Below, piece after piece: positions 15,535 through 24,127 of a stretch of 45,958 nt of DNA. The position numbers and the translations under genes are program-made. How positions within the stretch are numbered: position 1 is the first letter of the stretch; each line of letters starts with the position of its first letter. Source of the stretch: an uncultured Roseburia sp. (GTDB taxonomy: Bacteria > Bacillota > Clostridia > Lachnospirales > Lachnospiraceae); NCBI GenBank assembly GCA_947564465.1, contig CANOCV010000023.1:1-45958 (forward strand), written 5' to 3'. The notes beneath the pieces were generated by a model, which saw nothing but the letters and a program-made list of their open reading frames with translations, did no database searches and was not told the origin of the DNA.

Positions 15535-18500
15535 ATGGTGAAGCATAAGCTGAAGAAATTATTGGCAGGACTGCTTGCGGCAGCGGTTATGATTGGGGGA
15601 AATAATTTTGTTTTTCCGGTGCATGCAGGGGATGATGCGCCGCGGGAGGAGGAAGCGGAGGTTACCCGGGCGAGCGGTATCTTAAAGGGGGCGACCGTTG
15701 CCAAGCCGGGGGAAAATGTGTCCGGCGTCAAGCTTCCGGACGGCTATTATAATCGAAAGGTAGTGGGTTATTTCCCGAATTACGCGATTAATTCGGACGC
15801 GCACGACCATTTTTCTATCGTGGATCTTCAGTGGGACAAGCTGACGCATGTACAGTATGCGTTTGTCATTGCAGATGAAAATACATTTGAGATGAAGGCT
15901 AGTGATCAGGAAAATGATCTGGAGAATAAATTTGAAGACAGAGAATTTTATCATAAAGGTGAGAAGATTGAAATGGACGAAAGCCTTGGCTATTACGGAC
16001 AGTTTAATCTGATGCATACCATGATGGAAAAATATCCCGATGTAACGGTTTTGGCGTCCACGGGCGGATGGGCGGCGTCCCGCTCGCTGTGGCTGGTGAC
16101 GGATTCCGAGGCGAATATGCGTAAGTTTGCATCTTCGGCGGTGGAATTTGTCCGCAAATATGGGTTTGACGGGATCGATATTGACTTCGAATTTCCGTCT
16201 GAGACATCGGGCTCGGGAAATCCGGGGGACTTTGATTTGTCGGAGAGCAGAAGAAGCGGAATATCGGATCGTTATACACAGCTGATTCAGATTCTCAGGG
16301 AGACGTTTGACGCGGCTGCAAAGGAGGACAATAAATATTATTGGGTAACGTCGGCAGTTTCGGCATCCTCATGGGTTCTCGGAGGACAGACGAATTCCGA
16401 TTTCCTGGATTATCTGGATTTTGTATCAATTATGTCCTATGACTATCATGGCGGCTGGAACACGTATGTAGAGAATCAGGCGAACATCTATCCGGATCCG
16501 GCAGATACCGAGACGACGCAGATGGCGCTTCCGACATTGGGATTTGACTGGTCCTATAAATATTACAGGGGAAAGATTCAGTCCGAAAAGATTTTGATGG
16601 GTGTTCCGTATTACACGCGCGGATGGTCAAACGTTTCCGGCGGTGACGGCACGGGACTGCACGGATCATCCGGTACGCCTGCGACAGGAAATGAGAATAT
16701 CTGGTGTGATCTGGATACCAATGAAAAGGAGGTTCCGGCGGGTGCGAATCCGTTGTGGCATGTCATGAATCTGATGCAGGAGGATTCGAATTACGAGGAG
16801 GTGTGGGATGACGTCGGAAAGGTTCCGCATATCTGGAACAGTGCGACAAAGACATTTTTAACCTTCGAGAATACGCGCTCCGTTCAGGAGAGAATTAATT
16901 ATGTGGAAGAAAATAATCTGGGCGGTGTGTTGATTTGGGTTATGCACGGGGATTATGATTATGACGAGGCGGCAGGCAAATATGTAGTTGGCGATACCTT
17001 GACTACAATGTTCCATGATCAGTTCGCGGCTATGGATGCGGCGCAGATTACTTCCGATATTGACCTGGACGGAACGCCGTTAGATTTTAGCGTCGATTTT
17101 GGCGGAAAATACGATCATCCGAATTATACATATTCCGTAAAGGTGACAAACAATACCGCAGAAGAAATTCCGGCCGGATGGACCTTAACCTTTGATCTGC
17201 CGAATTCGGCAGTATTTACAAGCTCCTGGGGCGGAACATATTCGGTGGAACAAAGCCCGAAGCGTGAGTTTTCGACGGTCAGCCTTAGCGCGGGTGAGTG
17301 GCAGGCGCTTGGCGCGGGTGAGACAGTCGAGATGCAGGGGATGATTAAGCTGAATTTTGCGGGTGCGAAGAATTTTAAGCTCAACGGACGGCCGATGAAG
17401 TCTGCGGTAGAAGCGGAAAAGATTCGTCTGGGCCTTGGCGATTTACAGACTCCGACAGTGTCCGTAACGGGGGTTAGTTTAAACAAAGATACATTGGAGC
17501 TGGCCGAGGGACAGTCAGAACGCCTGACTGCCGTCGTAGCCCCGTCAAATGCAAGCAATAAGAGCCTGACATGGTCCAGCAGCGACTTAGCCGTTGCGGA
17601 GGTGTCTACCGGCGGTATGGTAACGGCCAAAAATGAAGGAACTGCAACGATAACGGTAAAAACGGCAGATGGCGGGAAGAGTGCGGTGTGTGCGGTTACC
17701 GTCGTGAAGAAGACGGAGGATACGGTTGCAGTGGATTCCGTGACAATAGATCCGTCTGAGCTGTCATTAAAGGTAGGAGCAATTGTTACTCTGACACCAT
17801 CCATCTCTCCTTCAAATGCAAGCAACCAAAAGGTGATATGGACTACTTCGGACAGGACGGTAGCATCGGTTGTAGACGGAACTGTGATAGCAGAGGCAAC
17901 GGGAACGGCGACGATCACTGTTACAACAGAGGACGGAAATAAAACGGCGAAATGTGTTATAACGGTAACGAACGATGCGTCATCATCCGTTGCAGTGACG
18001 GGCGTAAGCTTGAATAAATCCGATTTTACATTGGAAAAAGGGGTATCGGAGAAAATAGAGGCGTTGATTGTCCCGGGAGATGCAACGAATCAGAACGTGT
18101 CATGGAGTTCCTCCAATCCGTCTGCCGCGTCTGTTTCGCAAGACGGTATTGTCACGGCAGTTTCGGTCGGAACAGCTGTCATTACCGCGAGAACGGCGGA
18201 TGGAGGAAAAGAAGCGTCATGCAAGGTGACAGTGACGGAGAGAGACGCCAAAACGGTGGCGGTGACGGGAGTGAGCTTAAATACGTTGAATGCTGCCCTT
18301 TCCTGTGGGGAAGTAGGTTCGCTGACAGCGGCTATTGAGCCGGCGGATGCGACGATTCGGAATGTATTTTGGAAGTCTTCGGATCAGGAAATTGTATTTG
18401 TATCCTCAGAGGGTTCCCTGCTTGCGAGAAAAGAGGGGACCGTGACAATTACCGTTACGACGGCGGACGGGAGCTATAAGGCGGAATGTACGGTTACGGT

Positions 18501-19815
18501 TGCTCCGCAGGCAGTGACAGGGGTAAGCCTGAGTCAGACATATTTAAGTCTTGCGGAGGGAATTTCCGAAAAACTGACGGCGGTAGTTTCTCCGGAGAAC
18601 GCCAAAAATCAGGAGGTAATCTTCAGCTCCACCGATGAGGATGTGGCAAGCGTATCTCCTGACGGGATTGTAACGGCGCATAAGGTTGGAACGGCAACGA
18701 TAAAGGTAGTTACGGCAGACGGCGCTAAGGAGGCGTCGTGCAAGGTTGACGTAACTGAAAGAATACCGGGCAGCATAGCGGTGACAGGGGTGAGCCTGGA
18801 TCAAACGTCACTGGAGTTAAAGGTCGGCGGAGAGAACGGGAAGCTTTTGGCCACGGTGGTGCCGGATAACGCTACATACAGCGGTGTGATATGGGAAAGC
18901 TCTGATAGAAACGTTGTGTTTGTCAGCTCGGAGGGACTGCTGATTGCGAGAGCGGCAGGAACGGCGGACATCACGGCAATTACGGCGGACGGAGGGAAAA
19001 AAGCCGTATGCCGGGTGACTGTGACGGATAATGCTTCTCCGGTTAAAAAATACACCGTAAGCTTTGACACGGCACAGGGAAGCGCGGTGGCTTCTCAGAT
19101 TGTGGCGGCAGGAGAGCGGGCCGTGCTTCCGGCGGCTCCGACAAAGACAGGGTATGTGTTTGACGGATGGTATCTGGGAGCGGTGAAATATAATTTTGAC
19201 ACCGCAGTTGACGGGGACATTACATTGACGGCAAGATGGAGAGCGGTGCAGACGGCAAGCCGTCCGGTAAAAGTAAGCGGTATCAAAATTACAGGTCTGT
19301 CTAAAAAAATTGCGGCGGGCAAGAAGGTTATGCTGACTGCGGCTGTGACGCCTGCAAACGCCACGGATTCTTCCGTGACATGGGCGGTTAAGAACGCCAA
19401 AGACGCGAAATATGTGACCGTAGATGCAAAGACGGGTCTTGTCTCGACAAAGAAGGCGGGAAAGAATAAGACGGTAACAATTATTGCAACAGCGAATGAC
19501 GGAAGCGGCAAAACGGCGGAATATAAGATTAAAATTATGCCAAAGGCCGTGAAAAAGATTACATTAAAGGCATCGGCGGTAAGTGTAAAGGCAGGCAAGA
19601 AGATCCGGATTAAAGCGACGGTCAGCCCTAAATTTTCGGCAAAGAAAATAAACAAAAAGTTAGCGTGGACCAGCAGTAACACGGCGTATGCTACCGTCAA
19701 CGCAAAGGGAGTAGTGAAAACAAAAAAGGCCGGAAAAAATAAGAGTGTAAAAATTACGGCGAGAGCTACGGACGGGACGAATAAGAAGAAGGTAATAAAA
19801 ATTAAGATAAAATAA
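15535..19815 (+). CDS. Secreted GH18 chitinase-like protein with Big_2 repeats
   Basis: About 1,426 aa. The order is: signal peptide (LLAGLLAAAVMIGGNNFVFP, cleavage near VHA); GH18 catalytic barrel, about residues 55-505, with the full DxxDxDxE motif (DGIDIDFE, acid Glu219) and the MSYDYHGGW and GVLIWVMHGD strands; a carbohydrate-binding-like domain at about 510-640 (YSVKVTNNTAEEIPAGWTLTF, resembling CBM2/chitinase C-terminal modules); six Big_2 repeats at about 644-1170; one Listeria-Bacteroides/Flg_new repeat (VFDGWYLGAVKYNFDT, about 1173-1240); and two lysine-rich Big_2-like repeats to the end. No sortase or S-layer motif is visible; the basic tail may bind the wall. Hydrolysis of chitin or related GlcNAc polymers is likely. 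ATGs at 15526 and 15535 are both possible; 15535 has better spacing to AAAGG. Confidence 0.9.
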   Translation: MVKHKLKKLLAGLLAAAVMIGGNNFVFPVHAGDDAPREEEAEVTRASGILKGATVAKPGENVSGVKLPDGYYNRKVVGYFPNYAINSDAHDHFSIVDLQWDKLTHVQYAFVIADENTFEMKASDQENDLENKFEDREFYHKGEKIEMDESLGYYGQFNLMHTMMEKYPDVTVLASTGGWAASRSLWLVTDSEANMRKFASSAVEFVRKYGFDGIDIDFEFPSETSGSGNPGDFDLSESRRSGISDRYTQLIQILRETFDAAAKEDNKYYWVTSAVSASSWVLGGQTNSDFLDYLDFVSIMSYDYHGGWNTYVENQANIYPDPADTETTQMALPTLGFDWSYKYYRGKIQSEKILMGVPYYTRGWSNVSGGDGTGLHGSSGTPATGNENIWCDLDTNEKEVPAGANPLWHVMNLMQEDSNYEEVWDDVGKVPHIWNSATKTFLTFENTRSVQERINYVEENNLGGVLIWVMHGDYDYDEAAGKYVVGDTLTTMFHDQFAAMDAAQITSDIDLDGTPLDFSVDFGGKYDHPNYTYSVKVTNNTAEEIPAGWTLTFDLPNSAVFTSSWGGTYSVEQSPKREFSTVSLSAGEWQALGAGETVEMQGMIKLNFAGAKNFKLNGRPMKSAVEAEKIRLGLGDLQTPTVSVTGVSLNKDTLELAEGQSERLTAVVAPSNASNKSLTWSSSDLAVAEVSTGGMVTAKNEGTATITVKTADGGKSAVCAVTVVKKTEDTVAVDSVTIDPSELSLKVGAIVTLTPSISPSNASNQKVIWTTSDRTVASVVDGTVIAEATGTATITVTTEDGNKTAKCVITVTNDASSSVAVTGVSLNKSDFTLEKGVSEKIEALIVPGDATNQNVSWSSSNPSAASVSQDGIVTAVSVGTAVITARTADGGKEASCKVTVTERDAKTVAVTGVSLNTLNAALSCGEVGSLTAAIEPADATIRNVFWKSSDQEIVFVSSEGSLLARKEGTVTITVTTADGSYKAECTVTVAPQAVTGVSLSQTYLSLAEGISEKLTAVVSPENAKNQEVIFSSTDEDVASVSPDGIVTAHKVGTATIKVVTADGAKEASCKVDVTERIPGSIAVTGVSLDQTSLELKVGGENGKLLATVVPDNATYSGVIWESSDRNVVFVSSEGLLIARAAGTADITAITADGGKKAVCRVTVTDNASPVKKYTVSFDTAQGSAVASQIVAAGERAVLPAAPTKTGYVFDGWYLGAVKYNFDTAVDGDITLTARWRAVQTASRPVKVSGIKITGLSKKIAAGKKVMLTAAVTPANATDSSVTWAVKNAKDAKYVTVDAKTGLVSTKKAGKNKTVTIIATANDGSGKTAEYKIKIMPKAVKKITLKASAVSVKAGKKIRIKATVSPKFSAKKINKKLAWTSSNTAYATVNAKGVVKTKKAGKNKSVKITARATDGTNKKKVIKIKIK
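17460..19035 (+). repeat. Six tandem Big_2 modules with a duplicated pair
   Basis: Units of about 88 codons begin near 17460, 17722, 17990, 18254, 18510 and 18774, most with (V/A)AVTGVSL. Units 3 and 5 share KEASCKV(T/D)VTER and SxDGIVTA; units 4 and 6 share VFVSSEG(S)LL(I)AR. The alternating similarity indicates that a two-module block was duplicated. Confidence 0.8.
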
Positions 19816-19834
19816 CAGGAGCCGTAAATCCAAA

Positions 19835-19854
19835 TATTGCAAATTATTGCAAAT
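19835..19854 (+). promoter_or_regulatory. 10-bp tandem direct repeat upstream of the hpt promoter
   Basis: TATTGCAAAT occurs twice in a row (19835-19844, 19845-19854), ending 10 nt before the -35 hexamer. One-helical-turn spacing is typical of activator sites. No clear terminator separates it from the chitinase stop at 19815. Confidence 0.4.
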
Positions 19855-19864
19855 GTTTTTGCGA

Positions 19865-19893
19865 TGGACAAAAATACATTTATCTATTATAAT
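19865..19893 (+). promoter_or_regulatory. Promoter of the hpt / REC-HD-GYP operon
   Basis: TGGACA (19865-19870) and TATAAT (19888-19893) with a 17-nt spacer. Confidence 0.7.
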
Positions 19894-19937
19894 GGAAATG
19901 TTCATGTGAATAAAACAAGTGGAAAGAGGGGCGGGAT

Positions 19938-20312
19938 ATGAACGAGAACTTAAGAAAACAATTGGAAGATAATGGAGCGGATGTAAGCGGAACCCTAAAG
20001 CGTTTCATGAATAATGACGCAATTTACATGAAGTTCATCATGAAATTTTTGGAAGATAAGAATTATGACGGTGTAATTGAGAACTTTGAAAAGGCTGATT
20101 ATGGAGCGCTTTTTAACAGCGCCCACACCTTAAAGGGAGTTACGGCCAATCTGGGACTTGACCCGATCAGTTCCGTTGCTGCGCAGATGTCGGATTTGCT
20201 GAGAAATAAGCAGCCGCAGGAGATAGATGTTGAAAAGCTGAAGGAATTAAGAAAACAGCTTGAGGAAGTATATTTCCGTTTTATTAACATACTGAAAGAA
20301 AATAAGCAGTAA
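19938..20312 (+). CDS. Stand-alone Hpt (histidine phosphotransfer) protein
   Basis: A 124-aa soluble four-helix protein with the phospho-acceptor motif SAHTLKGVTANLGL; His63 is the expected phosphorylation site. It has no catalytic domain and would shuttle phosphate between the histidine kinase and the receiver proteins encoded next to it. The last helices (VEKLKELRKQLEEVYFRFINIL) are charged and coiled. The RBS GGAAAGAGGGG is present. It shares a promoter with the REC-HD-GYP gene 79 nt downstream. Confidence 0.9.
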   Translation: MNENLRKQLEDNGADVSGTLKRFMNNDAIYMKFIMKFLEDKNYDGVIENFEKADYGALFNSAHTLKGVTANLGLDPISSVAAQMSDLLRNKQPQEIDVEKLKELRKQLEEVYFRFINILKENKQ

Positions 20313-20391
20313 TCAATTGACATTTAGATTGAAAAATGATAATTTATTTAGTAGAAATGAATGATCGGACGAAGAATAATGAGGAGATGCC

Positions 20392-21474
20392 ATGGATAAA
20401 CAGCAGATATTGATTGTTGACGATGAAGAAGTGAATCGTGTGATACTTAAGGGTGTGTTTCAGGATGAATATGAGATTCTTGAGGCGTCGAACGGTCAGG
20501 AAGCAACTGTTCAGATTGAAAATAATCATAACATTGTCTTGATTTTGCTGGATGTTGTTATGCCCCTTATGAATGGTTTTGGCGTTTTAGAGTATATGAA
20601 GGAGCACGACCTGATAGAAAAAGTTCCTGTTATACTGATCACGGGCGAGACGGTTCAGGACAGTGATGATCAGGCATATACATACGGTGTGGCGGATGTC
20701 ATGCATAAGCCGTTTTATCCTCATATCGTCAAACGAAGAGGGAAAAACATTATTGAGTTGTATCAGAACAAGCACAATATGGAGCGTCGCCTGAAAGAGC
20801 AGGAAGAAGCTATCATGGCGAAGGAGAAGAAGATTCGTGAGAGCAACGAATTTATGATTGATGCGCTCAGTTCTGTTGTGGAATTTAGAAGCCTTGAGAC
20901 AGGGGAACATGTGAGACGTATTAAGTATTTCACCAGAATTATGTTGAAATATCTTATGAAGTATTTCCCGAAATACGGGCTGACGGAGGCACAGGTCGAT
21001 GCGATTTCGAGAGCGTCCGCCCTGCACGATATCGGTAAAATCGGAATTCCGGATGCAATTTTATTAAAGCCCGGAAAACTAACAGAAGATGAATTTGAAG
21101 TTATGAAAACGCATACGACAATCGGGTGCGATGTATTAGAGAAGTTTCATGCGGATCAGACGGATGAGTTCTATCAATATTGTTACGAGATATGTCGTTA
21201 CCATCATGAGAGATGGGATGGGAACGGATATCCGGATCATTTGGTAGGGGAGGAGATACCTATTAGTGCACAGATCGTTGCCATTGCAGATGTTTATGAT
21301 GCGCTGGTAAGTCCGAGGGTATATAAGAGCGCATATGCGAACAATATTGCATATGAGATGATAATGAACGGTGAGTGCGGCGAATTTTCGCCGGATGTTC
21401 TGGAGTGCTTCGGGCTTGCCAAGGAGGATTTTTTCAACATTGTAGAAGTGATTAAGATGTTTGACTTTTCGTGA
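20392..21474 (+). CDS. Response regulator with HD-GYP phosphodiesterase output
   Basis: 360 aa. A receiver domain (1-125) has the acidic pair Asp10-Asp11, phospho-acceptor Asp54 (LILLDVVMP) and the KPF lysine. A charged coil (MERRLKEQEEAIMAKEKKIRES) connects to an HD-GYP domain (about 150-350). The catalytic motifs are complete: GEHVRR, HD at 212-213 in ALHDIGKIG, KTHTTIG, YHHERWDGNGYP and AIADVYDAL. It should hydrolyse cyclic-di-GMP under control of phosphorylation. GAGGAG precedes the ATG. A strong terminator follows. Confidence 0.93.
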   Translation: MDKQQILIVDDEEVNRVILKGVFQDEYEILEASNGQEATVQIENNHNIVLILLDVVMPLMNGFGVLEYMKEHDLIEKVPVILITGETVQDSDDQAYTYGVADVMHKPFYPHIVKRRGKNIIELYQNKHNMERRLKEQEEAIMAKEKKIRESNEFMIDALSSVVEFRSLETGEHVRRIKYFTRIMLKYLMKYFPKYGLTEAQVDAISRASALHDIGKIGIPDAILLKPGKLTEDEFEVMKTHTTIGCDVLEKFHADQTDEFYQYCYEICRYHHERWDGNGYPDHLVGEEIPISAQIVAIADVYDALVSPRVYKSAYANNIAYEMIMNGECGEFSPDVLECFGLAKEDFFNIVEVIKMFDFS

Positions 21475-21491
21475 TGTTTGTGACATATGGC

Positions 21492-21533
21492 GGGCAGCAA
21501 AAAGATGTGGAGTTTTTGCTGCCCTTCTTTTTG
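21492..21533 (+). terminator. Terminator between the two chemosensory operons
   Basis: A 12-bp stem GGGCAGCAAAAA (21492-21503) / TTTTTGCTGCCC (21513-21524) is followed by TTCTTTTT. It separates hpt/REC-HD-GYP from the kinase-che operon. Confidence 0.8.
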
Positions 21534-21585
21534 GGAATTTTTGTAAAATGCGAGGCGTTTTTGCTTGTATCAGAGGAGGGATATT

Positions 21586-23016
21586 GTGGAGCGGGACGAT
21601 AGCAGCCTGAATTTGGTCAGGGATGCTCTGGAAATGATTCTGATATTTGACCGGACGGGAAAGATATCTTATGCCAATACAGCAGCCAAGACAAAGCTGG
21701 AATATGGAAGCGAGCTGTGCGGCAGAAATATTAGCGATATTTTTCCGAATGATTTTCGTGTGGAGGGAGAGCGGTTTAAGACAGAGTATTTGTTTGGGAG
21801 CGAGATACGAAGTCTTATGGCGTATCGTAAAAATCTCACCTGTTTTCCGGTTGAGGCGAAGATAAATGACGAGGCCGATACGGGGATGTATGTCTGCATG
21901 GCGAATGACGCTCTGGAAAAAGAGCATCTTGGCAAGGAGATTGCACAGGTGAAGAAGGAAGCGCAGCTGGCAATGAAGGTGAAGTCGGAATTTGTTGCGA
22001 ATGTGACGCATGAATTGCGGACACCGGTAAACGGAGTGCTTGGCAATGTCAGAGAATTGTTGGATGTGGAGACAGACGGACAAAAACAGAAGACATTGCG
22101 GACGATAGAGCGCTGCTGTGACGATATGAATAAGATTATTAATAATATTCTGGATTTCTCTAAGCTTGAAGCAGGTAAGTTTACGCTGGAGCCGCGCAAA
22201 TTCCAGATTCGGGATATGCTGGATTATGTGAAGGCGAATCATATGGGGAAGATTACCGAAAAGGGGCTGGATTTTTTTATGACGGTATCGCCACAGGTGC
22301 CGGAATATGTGATAGGCGATGAACTGCGCATCGTGCAGATTCTAAATAATCTTCTGTCGAATGCCTTGAAATTTACCGCTGTGGGAAAGGTTACGGTTGA
22401 GGTACTTAAGACGGCGCAGGTGAATGATCGGATCGAATTATTTTTTATAGTGATAGATTCGGGAATCGGCATAGATAAGGCGGATCAGGATAAACTGTTT
22501 CAGAGTTTTTCCCAGGTAGACGCGTCTATTTCCCGAAAATACGGCGGTACAGGTCTTGGCTTGAATATTTGCAAACAGCTGGTTGAGCTGATGGGCGGAA
22601 GGATTGAAGTGGACAGTGAGAAGGGGCGGGGAAGTATTTTTTCATTTTCCATATGGGTTTCGGTGACAGAGCAGGAGGCGAAAGCTTCATTTGCGACAGA
22701 CGCTGTCAGGACATATTCCTTTGCCGGCGGAATGTCAAATTCTTTCGATGATTCCGAAAAATCCGATGCCAAAGAGTATGGTACTCCGGAAAATCAGGAA
22801 GCGCTTTCCAAAAATCTGTCAAAGTTGATTTTGTGTGTGGAGATGGAAAACTGGGAAAAGGCAGAGATGTTTATGGATATTATAAGGCAGCTGACGCAGG
22901 GGGCTCCGCGAGAGGTGGGCCGTGTGATTCTGAAGTTAAAGATGGCAGTTCAGAAGGAAAATTATGACAAGGTGACGGCCGGATTTGAAGAGTTAAAGAC
23001 GTTTCTGCAGGGGTAA
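21586..23016 (+). CDS. PAS-containing sensor histidine kinase, cytosolic
   Basis: About 476 aa starting at GTG 21586, 6 nt after GGAGGG; a TTG at 21565 is in frame but overlaps the RBS. A PAS domain (LEMILIFDRTGKISYAN, residues 10-115) has no membrane helix, so the kinase probably reads an internal cue. The H-box FVANVTHELRTPVNG (His142) is followed by the N-box NNLLSNALKF, G1 DSGIGI, F-box LFQSFSQVD and G2 GGTGLGLNIC. After the ATPase there is an 80-residue helical tail (SKLILCVEMENWEKAEMFMD) without a receiver or an obvious phospho-His. BarA/LuxQ-type kinases normally carry REC and Hpt domains here; these functions are supplied by separate neighbouring proteins. Confidence 0.88.
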   Translation: MERDDSSLNLVRDALEMILIFDRTGKISYANTAAKTKLEYGSELCGRNISDIFPNDFRVEGERFKTEYLFGSEIRSLMAYRKNLTCFPVEAKINDEADTGMYVCMANDALEKEHLGKEIAQVKKEAQLAMKVKSEFVANVTHELRTPVNGVLGNVRELLDVETDGQKQKTLRTIERCCDDMNKIINNILDFSKLEAGKFTLEPRKFQIRDMLDYVKANHMGKITEKGLDFFMTVSPQVPEYVIGDELRIVQILNNLLSNALKFTAVGKVTVEVLKTAQVNDRIELFFIVIDSGIGIDKADQDKLFQSFSQVDASISRKYGGTGLGLNICKQLVELMGGRIEVDSEKGRGSIFSFSIWVSVTEQEAKASFATDAVRTYSFAGGMSNSFDDSEKSDAKEYGTPENQEALSKNLSKLILCVEMENWEKAEMFMDIIRQLTQGAPREVGRVILKLKMAVQKENYDKVTAGFEELKTFLQG

Positions 23017-23028
23017 GGAGGTACATGA

Positions 23029-24090
23029 ATGGAGTACAGTGGAATAAATGCAGACGGCAAGACGATTCTGATTGTGGATGATGTGGAAGTAAACAGGGTG
23101 ATCCTTGAAGAGATTATAAAGGATATGAACTGCCGCCCCGTTTTGGCAAAGGACGGCGGGGAGGCGCTTGAAAAGGTCAGAGAATGTCTGCCGCAGCTGA
23201 TTTTGACCGATATTTCTATGCCGGAAATGAACGGATACGAGCTTTGCAAAAGCTTAAAGGATAACGAAAAGACAAGGAATATTCCGGTGATTTTCATCTC
23301 TGCTTTTGATGCGCCGCAGGATATCGTTGAAGGATTTTCGATCGGAGGGGCGGATTATATCACTAAGCCGTTTATACCGGAGGAAATACAGGCGCGTGTG
23401 GGAGTTCATCTTCGGCTTTATGAGATGAACAGAGAGCTTATGGAAATGAACAGGCGGCTTCAGGTTTCCGTCAGTGAACAGCTAAAACAGATGGAGCAGG
23501 AGAAAAAGAATATCTTGTATGCGCTTGCGAATATTGCGGCGCAGAATTCTTTGTATGATAAGGAGTATATTAAACGAGTGGGAGATAATTGCAGAATATT
23601 GGCGACCGGAATGCAGCTGTCTCCGCTGTTTGAGGAAGATGTTTCAGATACCTATATTGATACCATAGAACTGGCAGCGCCTCTTTGTGATATAGGAAAT
23701 ATTGGGATTTCAAAGGAAATTTTACAAAAAGAAGGCGAGCTTACGAGAGAGGAACTGCTTGAGATGCAGAGTCATACCAATATAGGAGCCAGGCTGCTAA
23801 GGGATCTCCATGGCAGCAGCGATTACAATGATTTTATCTTGATATCTACGGAGATTGCCAACTATCATCACGAAAATTGGGATGGAAGCGGCTATCCGGA
23901 AGGGCGAAAGCAAGATGAGATACCGCTCGCGGCTCAGATTGTATCTCTGGTAAACCGATATTGTATATTGACCGGAAAGGAAGAAAAAAGCAAGGAGGAG
24001 GCGCTTGCCATTATGCGTGGCGAGGCGGGGGTAAAGTATAATCCCGATATTTTCGAAATATGCTGTAAAATATCGCGTCAGCTGTGCTGA
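23029..24090 (+). CDS. Response regulator with degenerate HD-GYP domain
   Basis: 353 aa. The receiver domain is intact (Asp17-Asp18, phospho-acceptor Asp61 in LTDISMP, KPF). A long coil (LYEMNRELMEMNRRLQVSV) leads to an HD-GYP-related domain. The GYP part is kept (YHHENWDGSGYP), but the HD pair reads CD (Cys220-Asp221 in APLCDIGNIG), the following Lys is Asn, and the first ligand site reads KEYIKR where GEHVRR is normal. At least two metal-binding histidines are gone, so catalysis is unlikely; a binding or scaffold role is an inference. It lies 12 nt after the kinase gene. Confidence 0.85.
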   Translation: MEYSGINADGKTILIVDDVEVNRVILEEIIKDMNCRPVLAKDGGEALEKVRECLPQLILTDISMPEMNGYELCKSLKDNEKTRNIPVIFISAFDAPQDIVEGFSIGGADYITKPFIPEEIQARVGVHLRLYEMNRELMEMNRRLQVSVSEQLKQMEQEKKNILYALANIAAQNSLYDKEYIKRVGDNCRILATGMQLSPLFEEDVSDTYIDTIELAAPLCDIGNIGISKEILQKEGELTREELLEMQSHTNIGARLLRDLHGSSDYNDFILISTEIANYHHENWDGSGYPEGRKQDEIPLAAQIVSLVNRYCILTGKEEKSKEEALAIMRGEAGVKYNPDIFEICCKISRQLC

Positions 24091-24127
24091 CAGATAGCAT
24101 CATAATTTGGACGGGAGGATGAAGATT

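Noticed and set aside
17124..17918. 264-codon minus-strand frame inside the chitinase gene
   Set aside because: Low-complexity Val/Ala/Ser/Thr translation produced by the opposite strand of Big_2 repeats; no RBS.
17460..19035. Repeat array considered as CRISPR
   Set aside because: The repeats are about 264 bp, in frame, and encode Ig-like modules; no short direct repeats with unique spacers occur here or elsewhere in the window.
19095..19871. 258-codon minus-strand hydrophobic frame at the end of the chitinase gene
   Set aside because: Its Phe/Leu-rich look is the complement of lysine-rich codons (AAG/AAA) in the chitinase tail, not a membrane protein.
21136..22242. 368-codon minus-strand frame
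   Set aside because: It runs antisense across two clear genes and their terminator (REC-HD-GYP and kinase) and has no family signal.
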